Counted from the first letter of the stretch, positions 44,514-53,309 are shown. The stretch is DNA of 64,000 nt from Haloterrigena sp. KLK7 (GCF_037914945.1 NZ_CP149787.1:744001-808000); one strand, 5' to 3'. Notes: a model not told the origin generated them from the sequence alone. A program made the numbers and translations.

Positions 44514-45560
44514 CTACGTCTCGTTCCCGCCGGTCTCGTTAGCGCCCGTCTCGTTGGCAGCGGTTTCGTTCGCTTCGCCGCTCGCCTGTACGGCGGCCTC
44601 GAGATCGCTCGCGTCCTCGAGGGCGACGGTGTTAGCGTCCAGCGTCTCGATCGAGATCGCCGTCGCGGAGGCCTCGGAGACCGTCTCTCCGGTCTCGTTC
44701 TCGGCCGTCGCGTTGTCCGGAGCCGTCTCGTTCGCTTCGGACGCGTTCGCGTCGGTCTGATTGCCGGCCTCCTCGATCGACTGGATCGACATCGTATCGA
44801 CCGAGACGGTCTCGACGTCGAACTGCTCGATCGTGAGCGCCTCGATCTCCTCGCCGGTCGACTCGTTGGCGGTGTCGTTCGCCGAACCCTCACCGTCGCC
44901 GCCACCGAAGATACCGCCGATGAAGTCACCGATCTCGCTCAGGATCCCGCCGTCCTCTTCGGTTTCGATGGAGTCGATCGTCATCTGCTGGACGTCCATC
45001 GTCTCGATGGTGAGGTTCTGGACGGAGAGCGTGTTGGCGTCCTCGCTGATCACCGGTTGCTGTCCGTCGGTCGCGTTCTCGCTTTCGTTCTCACCGGTCG
45101 CGTTCTCATCGGTCGCGTTCCCGTTGGACGCGTTCTCCTCGGTGCTTCCCACCGGTTCGCCGTCGAACTCGAGGTCCGTCAGCGAGACGTTCTCGAGCGC
45201 GAGCCGCTCGAATTCGACGTTGGAGATGTTCACGCCGGTTCCGGTATCGTTCTCGGCGCCGGTCGCGTTCTCGCCCTCGCCGGATCGTTCGACCGACTCG
45301 TTGAGCTGCTCGAGGTCCTCCTGTGCGGCGTCGAGCTGCTCGATGTTCAGCTCCTCGATGGTCGCGTTCTCGACGGTCGCGTTCTCGAGTTCGAGCGTCG
45401 CGACCTGTACGTTCTCGAGCGTCGCCGCGGTGCTCGCATCGCCCATGTCTCCGGTGTCGGCGTTCGTCCCCGTCGCGGCACCCGCGAGGGCGGGCCCCCC
45501 TGCGAGCGCGACTGCTAACGCGACGAACACCGCACCGAACGTTTTCGCTCGTGAAGCCAT
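44514..45560 (-). CDS. Secreted Asn-glycosylation-rich repeat protein, paralogue 1
   Basis: The 348-residue protein has an N-terminal signal (KTFGAVFVALAVALAGGPALA, shown in two parts: KTFGAVFVALAVALAGG and PALAGAATG). Five beta-blocks of about 25 residues follow, near 47-77, 110-132, 175-200, 237-263 and 298-322, e.g. TLENVQVATLELENATVENA. They have alternating hydrophobic/polar residues like a beta-solenoid and are separated by acidic linkers with about two dozen N-x-S/T sequons. A Gly-rich hydrophobic patch (FIGGIFGGGDG) occurs near 213-223. No anchor is seen. It is paralogous to the gene at 45881 and shares its promoter. Confidence 0.75.
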   Translation of the reverse strand: MASRAKTFGAVFVALAVALAGGPALAGAATGTNADTGDMGDASTAATLENVQVATLELENATVENATIEELNIEQLDAAQEDLEQLNESVERSGEGENATGAENDTGTGVNISNVEFERLALENVSLTDLEFDGEPVGSTEENASNGNATDENATGENESENATDGQQPVISEDANTLSVQNLTIETMDVQQMTIDSIETEEDGGILSEIGDFIGGIFGGGDGEGSANDTANESTGEEIEALTIEQFDVETVSVDTMSIQSIEEAGNQTDANASEANETAPDNATAENETGETVSEASATAISIETLDANTVALEDASDLEAAVQASGEANETAANETGANETGGNET

Positions 45561-45880
45561 TGCAGTCGGACGTACCGGCGGTCTCCGGCTAAAACGAGGC
45601 GACTGTTACAGGGTTGTGGCGGGGAAACGCTGCGTTTGAGATTGACTAGCGGCCGATAATCAGCCGTTCATTCCCCGGCTAACGGCGATTTCGTCGACGA
45701 TTCGAACCGATCGAGACCGGTGGCTCGCGGCTGCCAACGACGGAACCCGCGCCGGCGACGATAGCAGTTCGCCCGCGATCGACGACGGGCGGAGACGTCA
45801 CTCTCGATCGGTGGTGTCCGGCAAAAAAGCGCAATTACAGGGTGGTCGGAACGGAAGCGATCGCGTGGCGTTCGTTCCGA
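45561..45880. other. Promoter of paralogue 1 and 3' side of paralogue 2
   Basis: Contains the 24-nt element 45584-45607 that is identical to 47395-47418 (see findings). Nothing else coding is seen. A T-run and CCCCGG-rich stretch near 45675-45690 could mark termination of neighbouring genes. Confidence 0.5.
45584..45607 (-). promoter_or_regulatory. Conserved promoter element of the sequon-rich pair, copy 1
   Basis: The 24-nt sequence is identical to that at 47395-47418, and both begin exactly 24 nt upstream of the respective ATG. On the minus strand it reads AACAGTCGCC, then TCGTTTTAGCCGGA; TTTTAG is the TATA box position for a leaderless start. Identity far exceeds what spacing alone would require. 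Confidence 0.8.
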
Positions 45881-47371
45881 TCAGCCCAGCAGTCCGCCGT
45901 CGTCCTCGCTGTCGTTCTCGGAGTCTTCGGTCTCCGTCATGTTGTCGTCAGTCGCGTTGTCGTCAGTCGTCAGGTTGTCTTCTTCCGTCTCGTTGTCCTC
46001 AGTCGTCGTCACGTTGTCTCCGGGCTCCTCGCTCCCGATCTCGTCGAGTTCGCTCGCGTTGCCCAGCGTCAGCGTGTCGACGCTCGAGTTACCGATCGTG
46101 ATCGAGGAAGCGGAGAGGTTAGCGATGGTTTGACCCTCGCTCTCGTTTTCCATCGTCGCGTTCGTCTCGTTGGTCGCGTTGTCTTCCGTCTCGTTGTCGT
46201 CCTCGAGACCGATGCCGTCGTCCTCGTCTTCCTGGATCGCCGCGGCGGTGTCGGTCTCGTTGTCGTCCTCGAGGATGCCGAGACCGTCGTCGGACTCGTT
46301 GTCCTCGGTCGCGTTCATCTCGTCGGTCGCGTTCATCCCGCCGTCGGCCTCCTCGACGGAGGTGACGTTCATCGACTCGATCGTGATCTCCTCGACGTCG
46401 AAGTGTTCGATCGTGAGGTTCTGGAACTCCTGCGTCGCGTTTTCGGTCTCGTTCGTCTCGTTGGTCGCGTTCGTCTCGTTGGTCGCGTTGTCGTCCTCGT
46501 CGTCGAGACCGATGCCGTCGTCTTCGTCTTCCTGGACCGCCGCAGCGGTGTCGGACTCGTTGTCGTCTTCGAGGATGCCGAGACCGTCGTCGGACTCGTT
46601 GTCCTCGGTCGCGTTCATCTCCGACTCGTTCGCGGAGGCGTTCATCTCGGCGTCGTCGCCGACGTTCAGCTCGTCAACGGTCAGCTCCCCGACCTCCATC
46701 GTCTCGATGGTCAGGTTCTGGATCGTGACGTTCTCGGTGCTCTCGTTGATCAGATCCTGACCGGAGGATTCGTTTTCGGTCGCGTTGTCTTCCGTCGCGT
46801 TGTCGTCCTCGTCGTCGAGACCGATGCCGTCGTCCTCGTCTTCCTGGACCGCCGCAGCGGTGTCGGACTCGTTGTCGTCACCGAGGATGCCGAGACCGTC
46901 GTCGGACTCGTTGTCCTCGGTCTCGTTCTCGGACGCGTTCATCGCCGAGTCGTTCGTCGACTCGTTCTCCGACTCGTTCATCTGCTCGAATTCCTCGAGT
47001 TCGACGTCCTCGAGTTCGAGCGTCTCGAACTGGATGTCGGTGAGGTTCGCTTCGCCAGTCGCGTTGCTCTCGTTAGTGGCGTTCGTCTGGTTACCGTCCA
47101 GTTCCTGCTGTAGCGCCGTCACGTTCGCGTCGAACTCCGAGACGTTCAGCTCCTCGATCGTCGCGTTCTCGACGGTGACGTTGTCGAGCTCGAGCGTCTC
47201 GACCTGCACGTTCTCGAGTGTCGCGCTCGACTCGCCTACGTCTCCGGCGTCGCCCATGTCTCCGGCGTCGTCGTTCGCGCCCGATGACGCACCAGCCAGG
47301 GCAGGACCCCCGGATAGTGCGACCATCAGTGCGACGAACGCAACGCCGAGCTTCTGTAGTCGTGAAACCAT
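45881..47371 (-). CDS. Secreted hyper-sequon repeat protein, paralogue 2
   Basis: Start at 47371 (MVSRLQKLGVAFVALMVALS) gives 496 residues; the promoter element at 47395 sets this start. After the signal, five beta-blocks at about 51-78, 109-129, 213-237, 316-341 and 416-442 match paralogue 1 in order and sequence (TLENVQVETLELDNVTVENA; IQNLTIETMEVGELTVDEL; FQNLTIEHFDVEEITIESM). Between blocks 2-5 lie three near-identical acidic modules (151-193, 255-297, 355-394) containing DDGLGILEDDNESDTAAA and QEDEDDGIGLDDEDDNAT. The repeats sit at a period of about 100 residues. About 50 N-x-S/T sequons are present. No anchor is seen. Confidence 0.8.
   Translation of the reverse strand: MVSRLQKLGVAFVALMVALSGGPALAGASSGANDDAGDMGDAGDVGESSATLENVQVETLELDNVTVENATIEELNVSEFDANVTALQQELDGNQTNATNESNATGEANLTDIQFETLELEDVELEEFEQMNESENESTNDSAMNASENETEDNESDDGLGILGDDNESDTAAAVQEDEDDGIGLDDEDDNATEDNATENESSGQDLINESTENVTIQNLTIETMEVGELTVDELNVGDDAEMNASANESEMNATEDNESDDGLGILEDDNESDTAAAVQEDEDDGIGLDDEDDNATNETNATNETNETENATQEFQNLTIEHFDVEEITIESMNVTSVEEADGGMNATDEMNATEDNESDDGLGILEDDNETDTAAAIQEDEDDGIGLEDDNETEDNATNETNATMENESEGQTIANLSASSITIGNSSVDTLTLGNASELDEIGSEEPGDNVTTTEDNETEEDNLTTDDNATDDNMTETEDSENDSEDDGGLLG
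46190..46309 (-). repeat. Acidic module repeat 3 within paralogue 2
   Basis: Codes for TEDNESDDGLGILEDDNETD and following residues to DDNE. Differs from the others by NETD for NESD and AAAIQ for AAAVQ. Confidence 0.8.
46481..46609 (-). repeat. Acidic module repeat 2 within paralogue 2
   Basis: Nearly identical in sequence to repeat 1 and repeat 3; offset 312 nt from repeat 1 and 300 nt from repeat 3. Confidence 0.85.
46793..46921 (-). repeat. Acidic module repeat 1 within paralogue 2
   Basis: First of three copies. It has GILGDD where the others have GILEDD. Copy-to-copy nucleotide identity is high, so the repeats are recent or homogenised. Confidence 0.85.
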
Positions 47372-47722
47372 TGCGATAGATCCTACCACCGGTTTCCGGC
47401 TAAAACGAGGCGACTGTTTCGAGATTATCTCGGAGAAAAGCAGTGTTGGAATCGTGCAACGGTCCCTAACCTCGCGTTCACCTGTCTCGATCGATGATGA
47501 TCATGGCTCTCGAGATGAACGAGGCGAATCGGATAGTAATTGTCACCTCGGTGAGTGAAATCGAACTTGTGCTTGCAGGCGATGGTTGATTATATCAGCC
47601 CGGAGGGAACGAGACATTTACCGGCGCGTTCGGCGCCGTCATCCACAGGAGTTATAGATTCTCGACAGCTGATCGGTTGCAAACCTTTACTGACTTACGT
47701 CCGACGGCCGAAGGGGCGGTCG
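47372..47722. other. Intergenic region: paralogue-2 promoter and tgtA upstream region
   Basis: The minus-strand promoter element is at 47395-47418. Towards tgtA the sequence becomes AT-richer; GCAAACCTTTACTGACTTACG (about 47680-47700) may hold the TATA box (CCTTTACTG). No separate gene seen. Confidence 0.5.
47395..47418 (-). promoter_or_regulatory. Conserved promoter element of the sequon-rich pair, copy 2
   Basis: Identical over 24 nt to 45584-45607 and at the same distance from the start codon, which supports the MVSRLQ start for the paralogue-2 gene. Confidence 0.8.
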
Positions 47723-49198
47723 ATGCGCGAGTGCTTCGAACTCCGGGACACCGACGCCGGCGGCCGCATCGGCGAGCTCACCGTGCCGCGGGCCGACGTC
47801 ACCGTCGAAACGCCGGCGCTGCTCCCGGTGATCAATCCGAATCTGGACACGATCGCCCCTCGTCGCCTCGCCGACGAGTTCGGCGCCGAGATCCTCATCA
47901 CGAATTCGTATATCATCCACGGGACCGACGACGTCCGCGAGCGGGCCCTCGAGGACGGCCTCCACGAGCTGCTCGATTTCCCGGGCGCGATCATGACCGA
48001 TTCGGGCTCCTTCCAGCTCTCCGAATACGGCGATATCGACGTCACGACCGAGGAGATCCTCGAGTTCCAGCGCGCGATCGGCTCCGATATCGCCACGCCC
48101 GTCGACATCCCGACCCCGCCGGACGTCCCCCGCGAGCGCGCCGAAGCCGAACTCGAGACGACCCAGGAACGCCTCGAGGTCGCCGAGGACGTCGACACGG
48201 GCGACATGCTCGTCAGCGCGCCCGTGCAGGGATCGACGTATCCGGACCTCCGCGAGGCGGCCGGACGTCACGCCGACGGCACTGACCTCGACGTCTTCCC
48301 CGTCGGTGCGGTCGTCCCGCTGATGAACGACTACCGCTACGACGACATGGTGGACGCCGTCGCCGCCGCCAAACGCGGCCTCGGCGCCGACGCACCGGTC
48401 CACCTCTTCGGCGCCGGCCACCCCATGATGTTCGCGCTCGGCGTCGCGATGGGCTGTGACCTGTTCGACTCCGCCGCGTACGCGCTCTACGCCCGCGACG
48501 ACCGCTACCTGACGGTCCGGGGGACGCGGCTGCTCGAGGACCTCGAGTACCTGCCGTGTTCGTGTTCCGTCTGTACCAGCCACTCGCCGGACGACCTCCG
48601 CGCGCTCCCCGACGACGAGCGCGAGGAGGAACTCGCCGCCCACAACCTCCACGTCACGTTCGCGGAGATCCGCCGGATCAAGCAGGCCATCCGCGCGGGC
48701 AACCTGCTGGAACTGGTCGAGCAACGCGCCCGTTCGCACCCGACGATGCTCGACGGCTACCGGACCCTGCTCGACCACGCCGAACAGCTCGAGCGCTCGG
48801 ATCCCGTCTCCAAGGGCGCGTTCTTCCACGTCTCGTCGGAGAGCGCCCGCCGGCCGGAGGTCGTTCGCCACCACCAGCGCCTCGAGCGCCTCTCCGTCCC
48901 CGACTCGCTGTTTCTCACCGAGGGACAGCCGGCCCGGGGCGACGAGTTCGACGACTCCTGGCGGGTCGAACCGCCCTTCGGTCCCTTCCCGCGGGCGCTC
49001 TCGCGGTCCTACCCGCTCACGGCCGAGGTGCCCGACCGGACCGACCGCGCGGCCCTGTCGGCCGCGGCGGACGGCGTCGCGCGACTCGCGGAGGCGAATC
49101 CGGACGCCGCTCTCACGCTCGGCCACCGCAGTTGGCCCGCCGGCGTCCTCGAGCGCGTTCCCGAGTCGGTCGAGTTGATCGATCTCACCGCGGATTGA
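47723..49198 (+). CDS. tgtA: Archaeal tRNA-guanine(15) transglycosylase
   Basis: ATG at 47723 ([20 protein letters not shown]) gives 491 residues; the longer frame upstream lacks the profile. The catalytic TIM barrel has [39 protein letters not shown] with the first catalytic Asp, and the zinc site CSCSVC in [17 protein letters not shown]-terminal segment after about 350 is the archaeal extra domain. The enzyme inserts preQ0 at G15 of tRNA, the first step of archaeosine synthesis. The second-step enzyme ArcS is encoded at 51328. Confidence 0.95.
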   Translation: MRECFELRDTDAGGRIGELTVPRADVTVETPALLPVINPNLDTIAPRRLADEFGAEILITNSYIIHGTDDVRERALEDGLHELLDFPGAIMTDSGSFQLSEYGDIDVTTEEILEFQRAIGSDIATPVDIPTPPDVPRERAEAELETTQERLEVAEDVDTGDMLVSAPVQGSTYPDLREAAGRHADGTDLDVFPVGAVVPLMNDYRYDDMVDAVAAAKRGLGADAPVHLFGAGHPMMFALGVAMGCDLFDSAAYALYARDDRYLTVRGTRLLEDLEYLPCSCSVCTSHSPDDLRALPDDEREEELAAHNLHVTFAEIRRIKQAIRAGNLLELVEQRARSHPTMLDGYRTLLDHAEQLERSDPVSKGAFFHVSSESARRPEVVRHHQRLERLSVPDSLFLTEGQPARGDEFDDSWRVEPPFGPFPRALSRSYPLTAEVPDRTDRAALSAAADGVARLAEANPDAALTLGHRSWPAGVLERVPESVELIDLTAD

Positions 49199-49543
49199 GC
49201 GGGTCGCTGCTTTTCGGTTCATCCCGTCTCGGAGAGATCACGCCGATCAGTGCAGACGGAGGCGTTACCGCTGCGGTCGAACCGCAAGCGCCGCACCCGC
49301 GAGCGACCAACGGGAGCGAGCGGCCTTTTTCATCGAAGTTTTTGCGCCCAGCGAGGGACGCTCCGCGTCCCTCGAGCCGTGTGAGCGGACTCCGTCCGCG
49401 AACAGAGAGCGGTTCCGTGCGAAGCGCGGAATCCCGAGGCAGAAAGAGTTCGTTGTGCTATAACTGCGGACGATCGAAAAGGCGTAATTCAACGGTTGGC
49501 TGACAAGTGGGTGCGGCGGTGGCGCCAGCGGCCGATCGGCGCT
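49199..49543. other. Intergenic region with three tight hairpins
   Basis: No coding gene seen. Three hairpins with triloops lie at 49353-49373 (GAGGGACGC-TCC-GCGTCCCTC, 9 bp), 49385-49399 (GCGGAC-TCC-GTCCGC, 6 bp) and 49411-49434 (GGTTCCGTGC-GAA-GCGCGGAATCC, imperfect). A T-rich TTTTTCATCGAAGTTTTTGC (about 49326-49345) precedes them and could be the tgtA terminator. Confidence 0.55.
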
Positions 49544-49900
49544 TCAGGCGTCGGTACGGGATTCGGCGAATCGCTCGGACCTGCCGGCCGAAACCGGTTC
49601 GGCCGTCGTCGAGGTGCCGTCGACCGAGATCTCGAGGTCGGAGCCGCACTCGACGACGACCTCGTGGCCGGCGTAGGTGAACTCGAGTCGGCCGCGCCGG
49701 GGGCCGCCCGTTCGCGTCGGCGCGAAGAGGGCGTCCAGGGCGTCGGGGTCGAGCGACTCGTAGAGGGGCGGCAGTTCGGTCGGCTCGACGCCACGTTCGG
49801 ACGCGATCGCAGTGACGACGGCGATACTGATGTCCCCGTCGAACCCGTTGTCGGTCGAGCCGATGAATGAATTACTCACGTCGTACTCAACCGCCCCCAT
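49544..49900 (-). CDS. HalOD1 output-domain protein
   Basis: The 118-residue protein begins MGAVEYDVSNSFIGSTDNGF and contains the HalOD1 pattern: SIAVVTAIASERGVEPTELP, LYESLDPDALDALFAP, then RLEFTYAGHEVVVECGSDLE and a final strand IEISVDG-like region. HalOD1 (haloarchaeal output domain 1) is associated with signalling. It appears as a stand-alone domain here. No two-component gene is adjacent. Confidence 0.85.
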   Translation of the reverse strand: MGAVEYDVSNSFIGSTDNGFDGDISIAVVTAIASERGVEPTELPPLYESLDPDALDALFAPTRTGGPRRGRLEFTYAGHEVVVECGSDLEISVDGTSTTAEPVSAGRSERFAESRTDA

Positions 49901-50013
49901 GCATAAAAGGGCAGCGGGTAAACCTAACTTACCGAAGCGATTGTAGAATATATATCGGTTTCCGAAATCTATTCAGTATTTTGCTGTGAAACCGACAAGG
50001 GGCGAGATTCCGA

Positions 50014-50487
50014 TTAGCTATCGACGGCGTCGGTCCCGAAGTGATCGAACGGTTGGTGGTACTCGGCTTTGATGAGTTCCTCCTCCTCGATCTCGAAGCC
50101 CGCGCGCTGGAGGCGGCTGACGGCGGCCGTGATCTCGTCGCTGTTCTCGGCGGCGAGATCGATCCGGAGGTTCCGATGGCCGGTCATGAGTTCGCGGACG
50201 CCGATGACGCCGTCGATCTCGAGCGCCGTCTCCGCCAGCTCGCCGCGCTCGTGGATCGGCACCGTACACTGGACGACCATGTGCATCGACTTCGCCGTCC
50301 GCTCGTAGTCGATGATCGGCACGTAGCCGGCGATCACGCCCGCGTCCTCGAGCCGCCGGATCCGGTTTCGGACGGTGTTGGCCGTGACGCCGACGTCGCC
50401 GGCGATGTCCGCCGCCGTCGTGTGGCGGGCGTCGTCCTGCAACCGGTGGAGGATCCCTCTGTCGATCTCGTCGAGTTCGAACGCCAT
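50014..50487 (-). CDS. Lrp/AsnC-family transcriptional regulator, second copy
   Basis: ATG at 50487 gives 157 residues: HTH in ADIAGDVGVTANTVRNRIRR, LEDAGVIAGYVPIIDYERTA, then the effector domain LEIDGVIGVRELMTGHRNLR. It shares the layout of the regulator at 36907, including IEGYVPIIDYE vs IAGYVPIIDYE. It is divergent from the TRAM gene (114 nt apart), and the region between probably carries both promoters. Its regulatory ligand is unknown. Confidence 0.88.
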   Translation of the reverse strand: MAFELDEIDRGILHRLQDDARHTTAADIAGDVGVTANTVRNRIRRLEDAGVIAGYVPIIDYERTAKSMHMVVQCTVPIHERGELAETALEIDGVIGVRELMTGHRNLRIDLAAENSDEITAAVSRLQRAGFEIEEEELIKAEYHQPFDHFGTDAVDS

Positions 50488-50601
50488 ACCCCCAGTTTCG
50501 GAGCCAGCAGCAAGCGCTTTCGGTTCCGGCGCCGTCGCGGGCCGCGACGACGGCGGCGAGGCATCGGAACAGCAAAGGTGCGGGCGGCGCCACCGTCGCG
50601 T

Positions 50602-50979
50602 ATGTTCGGCGTCGCGTCGCCCGTCGGTGCGCTCGTCCTGGTCGCGGGTGTGTTCGTCGTTCTCGTCGTCGGATCGCGGCTGCGCAAGCGCGTCCGGGGC
50701 GGTCGATCGGCGGGACGACGACAGTCCTACGAGAAACACAAGGCGGCCCAGGAGCGCGAGCCGCCGGTCGATCTCGGCGACGTCAGGGAGGCCGCCGTCC
50801 GCGAGTTCACGGAGCACCACTCCGGCGAGCGACGGGCCGTCTGCAAGATCGAGGGGTTCGTCGTCTTCGTCGAGGAGATTCCCGGCGACCTCGCGGTCGG
50901 CGACGTGATCGAGATCGAGATCCTCTCGTTCAACCGCGGACACACGTCGGCGACGGCGCGGTTTCTCGGAACCGCGTGA
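50602..50979 (+). CDS. TRAM-domain protein with N-terminal membrane anchor
   Basis: The 125-residue protein has one N-terminal helix (VGALVLVAGVFVVLVVG) followed by a basic linker (SRLRKRVRGGRSAGRRQS) and a TRAM domain: VCKIEGFVVFVEEIPGDLAV then GDVIEIEILSFNRGHTSATA. TRAM domains bind RNA; the haloarchaeal forms are sometimes anchored and linked to RNA handling or cold response. It is the first gene in the direction of the arcS locus. Confidence 0.85.
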   Translation: MFGVASPVGALVLVAGVFVVLVVGSRLRKRVRGGRSAGRRQSYEKHKAAQEREPPVDLGDVREAAVREFTEHHSGERRAVCKIEGFVVFVEEIPGDLAVGDVIEIEILSFNRGHTSATARFLGTA

Positions 50980-51065
50980 ACTGGCGCGGTTTCTCGGCCC
51001 CGCCTGAACCGATCGCGTCGCTCGTCGGGAGGAGTAATCGACGCGAGAATCGACGAATTCGTCCT

Positions 51066-51179
51066 CTAGTCGGCGCTGTGAAGCGGGACGGTTCCGCAGT
51101 CGGGACACCCGTTGTGCTTCGTCGTCTGATAGTGGAGTTCGGACCCGCAGTGCGTGCACTTGTAGTGAGTCGCTGGCAT
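51066..51179 (-). CDS. Zinc-ribbon micro-protein (37 aa)
   Basis: A 37-codon frame from ATG 51179 to TAG: MPATHYKCTHCGSELHYQTT then KHNGCPDCGTVPLHSAD. Two Cys pairs (CTHC, CPDC) form a zinc ribbon. It lies 149 nt before arcS on the opposite strand. Third positions are mostly GC, supporting a coding gene. Belongs to the CPxCG-related group of haloarchaeal micro-proteins. Confidence 0.75.
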   Translation of the reverse strand: MPATHYKCTHCGSELHYQTTKHNGCPDCGTVPLHSAD

Positions 51180-51327
51180 TGAATGGAGGCAGCGCGGCGA
51201 TGATTATATGGCTTCTGGGAGACGGGTTCGCAAGCGATACTGTGACATCCTATCGCGGCCCAATCCCTCGCGAACCGACCGGACCGCGACCGACAGCCTC
51301 TTTCGCGCTCCCCCGCCCATATCGGGT

Positions 51328-53085
51328 ATGACCGACTACTTCGAAGTCCACGAGCGCGACGGGGCCGCTCGCGTGGGCGAACTCCGCCTCGAGTCGCCCG
51401 TCACGACCCCCGCGCTCGTCGACGACGTGCTCGAGGACGCGGGGTCGCTGTGGAGCGCCGATCGGGACCTCCCCGAGGGCGACGAGTCGACGCTCACCGT
51501 CCTCCCCCATCGGGCGTTCCCCGGCGGCACCGCCGACGAGGTTCGGGAATCCTTCGCCGTCGACCAGCCCGACGTCGACTACCCCAGCGTCGCCGTCGTC
51601 TCGAGCGAGAGCGCCGAGGCGCAGGGCACCGACGCCTACGCCGTCTCGGACGTCCAGTCGATCACGGGCCACGGCGCGGCGCTGGTCGAGGCCGTCGTGA
51701 ACGTCCGCGAGGCGATTCCGACCGACACCGCGCTCTACTTCTCTGGCGTCGCCACGCCGCGCAACGTCGCCGTGCTGGCCTACGCCGGGGTCGACCTCTT
51801 CGACGAGACCGCGGCCGTCGTGAAGGGCACCGAGGGGCGCTATCTCACGACGGACGAGGCGTACTTCCTCGAGGACCTCGAGGAATTACCCTGCTCGTGT
51901 TCGGCCTGTCAGAAACCCCGCGAGGAGTTCACGCGCGAGGACTGCGCCGAGCACAACCGAAACGCCCTCGCGGCCGAACTGGCGATCGTTCGCCGGCGGA
52001 TCCGCGACGGCCGCCTCCGCGATTACGTCGAGGGGCAGGCCCGCCACGACCAGTGGCTCACCGCCGCCGTTCGCGAACTGGACTCGGAGTGGGGCTACCT
52101 CGAGGAGCGCACGCCCATCCTCCGGGACGCGGAGATCGACGCCGCGACCGAGGACACCCTCCGCCGCGTCGAGATCCAGCGGTACGCCGACCGCGTGACG
52201 ACGCGGTACCAGAATCGCTTCAAGAATCCGTTGGTGCTGGTCCCCTGCTCGGCGACGAAACCGTACAGCGAGTCCCAGAGCCACGGCCAGTTCCACGACG
52301 TCATCCAGTGGCGCGCCCACCTCGTCTCCATGACGAGCCCCATCGGCGTCGTCCCGCAGGAACTCGAGACGACCTACCCGGCCCAGCACTACGACACCGT
52401 CGTCACGGGTCGCTGGTCCGAAGACGAGAAGCAGTTCGTGAGCGAGGTCCTCCGGCGCTACCTCGAGCGCAACGACTACCCCGAGATCATCGCCCACGTC
52501 CCCGACGAGGGGTACCGCGACATCGTCTCCCGCGTCGAGGAGGCCCTCGACCTCGACATCACGTACACGGTTCCCGAGGGCGGTCACCCGACCGACGACG
52601 AGTCGCTCTCGAATCTCGGAACGGCGCTGGACGGCGAACTGAAGTACTCCAAGCGCGAGCGCGAGCACAACACCGTCCGCGCCATCGCGGACTACCTGCT
52701 CGGCGACGGCGCCGGCGACGACCTCTTCGAGGACATTCAGACGACGAGTCGCTACCCGAAGATCCAGGTACGGGACAGCGAGGAGACCCAGCTGGCGACG
52801 ATGGTGCCCCAGTACGGCACCCTCTCGTTCACGCTCGAGGGCGCCCGACGCTGGGTCGAGAGCGATGCCCCCACGAAGCGCGTGGAAATCGACGGCTTCG
52901 TTCCCCACGGCAGCGTGCTCGCGCCGGGCGTCGTCGACGCCGACGACGAGATTCGCGTCGGCGACGAAGTCGTCGTCGAGGGGCCGTCGGCCTTCGCCGT
53001 CGGTCGCGCGGAGATGTTCGGCCGCGAGATGCGCGAGAGTTCCCGCGGGATCGCCTGCGAGATCCGCCACGTCGAGGAGAAGTAA
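51328..53085 (+). CDS. arcS: Archaeosine synthase alpha subunit ArcS
   Basis: ATG at 51328 (MTDYFEVHERDGAARVGELR) gives 585 residues. The N-terminal half is TGT-like without the catalytic site (CSCSACQ zinc ligands are kept, in LPCSCSACQKPREEF). The middle has the ArcS signature PCSATKPYSESQSHGQF. The C-terminal PUA domain is VEIDGFVPHGSVLAPGVVDA with GDEVVVEGPSAFAVGRAEM. It amidinates preQ0-tRNA on the archaeosine path (with lysine-linked chemistry and RaSEA). It lies in the same region as tgtA. Confidence 0.95.
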   Translation: MTDYFEVHERDGAARVGELRLESPVTTPALVDDVLEDAGSLWSADRDLPEGDESTLTVLPHRAFPGGTADEVRESFAVDQPDVDYPSVAVVSSESAEAQGTDAYAVSDVQSITGHGAALVEAVVNVREAIPTDTALYFSGVATPRNVAVLAYAGVDLFDETAAVVKGTEGRYLTTDEAYFLEDLEELPCSCSACQKPREEFTREDCAEHNRNALAAELAIVRRRIRDGRLRDYVEGQARHDQWLTAAVRELDSEWGYLEERTPILRDAEIDAATEDTLRRVEIQRYADRVTTRYQNRFKNPLVLVPCSATKPYSESQSHGQFHDVIQWRAHLVSMTSPIGVVPQELETTYPAQHYDTVVTGRWSEDEKQFVSEVLRRYLERNDYPEIIAHVPDEGYRDIVSRVEEALDLDITYTVPEGGHPTDDESLSNLGTALDGELKYSKREREHNTVRAIADYLLGDGAGDDLFEDIQTTSRYPKIQVRDSEETQLATMVPQYGTLSFTLEGARRWVESDAPTKRVEIDGFVPHGSVLAPGVVDADDEIRVGDEVVVEGPSAFAVGRAEMFGREMRESSRGIACEIRHVEEK

Positions 53086-53165
53086 CGACGCCCTCGAGCC
53101 GTCGACGACGCCTGCACCGCGTGAACCGAAAACCGACGCCCGTGACTCGAGGCGGGACTGCGCGA

Positions 53166-53309
53166 TCAGGCCGTGAGAACCGTCTCGCAGCCACACTCGT
53201 CGCTGACGGTCTCCCGACAGGACGGACACCGACAGCCGTTCACGAAACGGTTCACCGATCGGCCACACTTCGGACACTCCCAGAGCCGAGAGCCGTGCTG
53301 TCCCGTCAC
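53166..53309 (-). CDS. Cys-rich micro-protein with GTG start (47 aa)
   Basis: The GTG at 53309 opens a 47-codon frame that ends TGA. It reads ECPKCGRSVNRF, CRCPSCRETV and ECGCETVLTA: CPKC plus CRCPSC plus CGC give two zinc-ribbon-like sites. An in-frame stop lies two codons upstream of the GTG, so no earlier start is possible. It is counted as a gene from its Cys pattern; function is unknown. Confidence 0.6.
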   Translation of the reverse strand: MTGQHGSRLWECPKCGRSVNRFVNGCRCPSCRETVSDECGCETVLTA

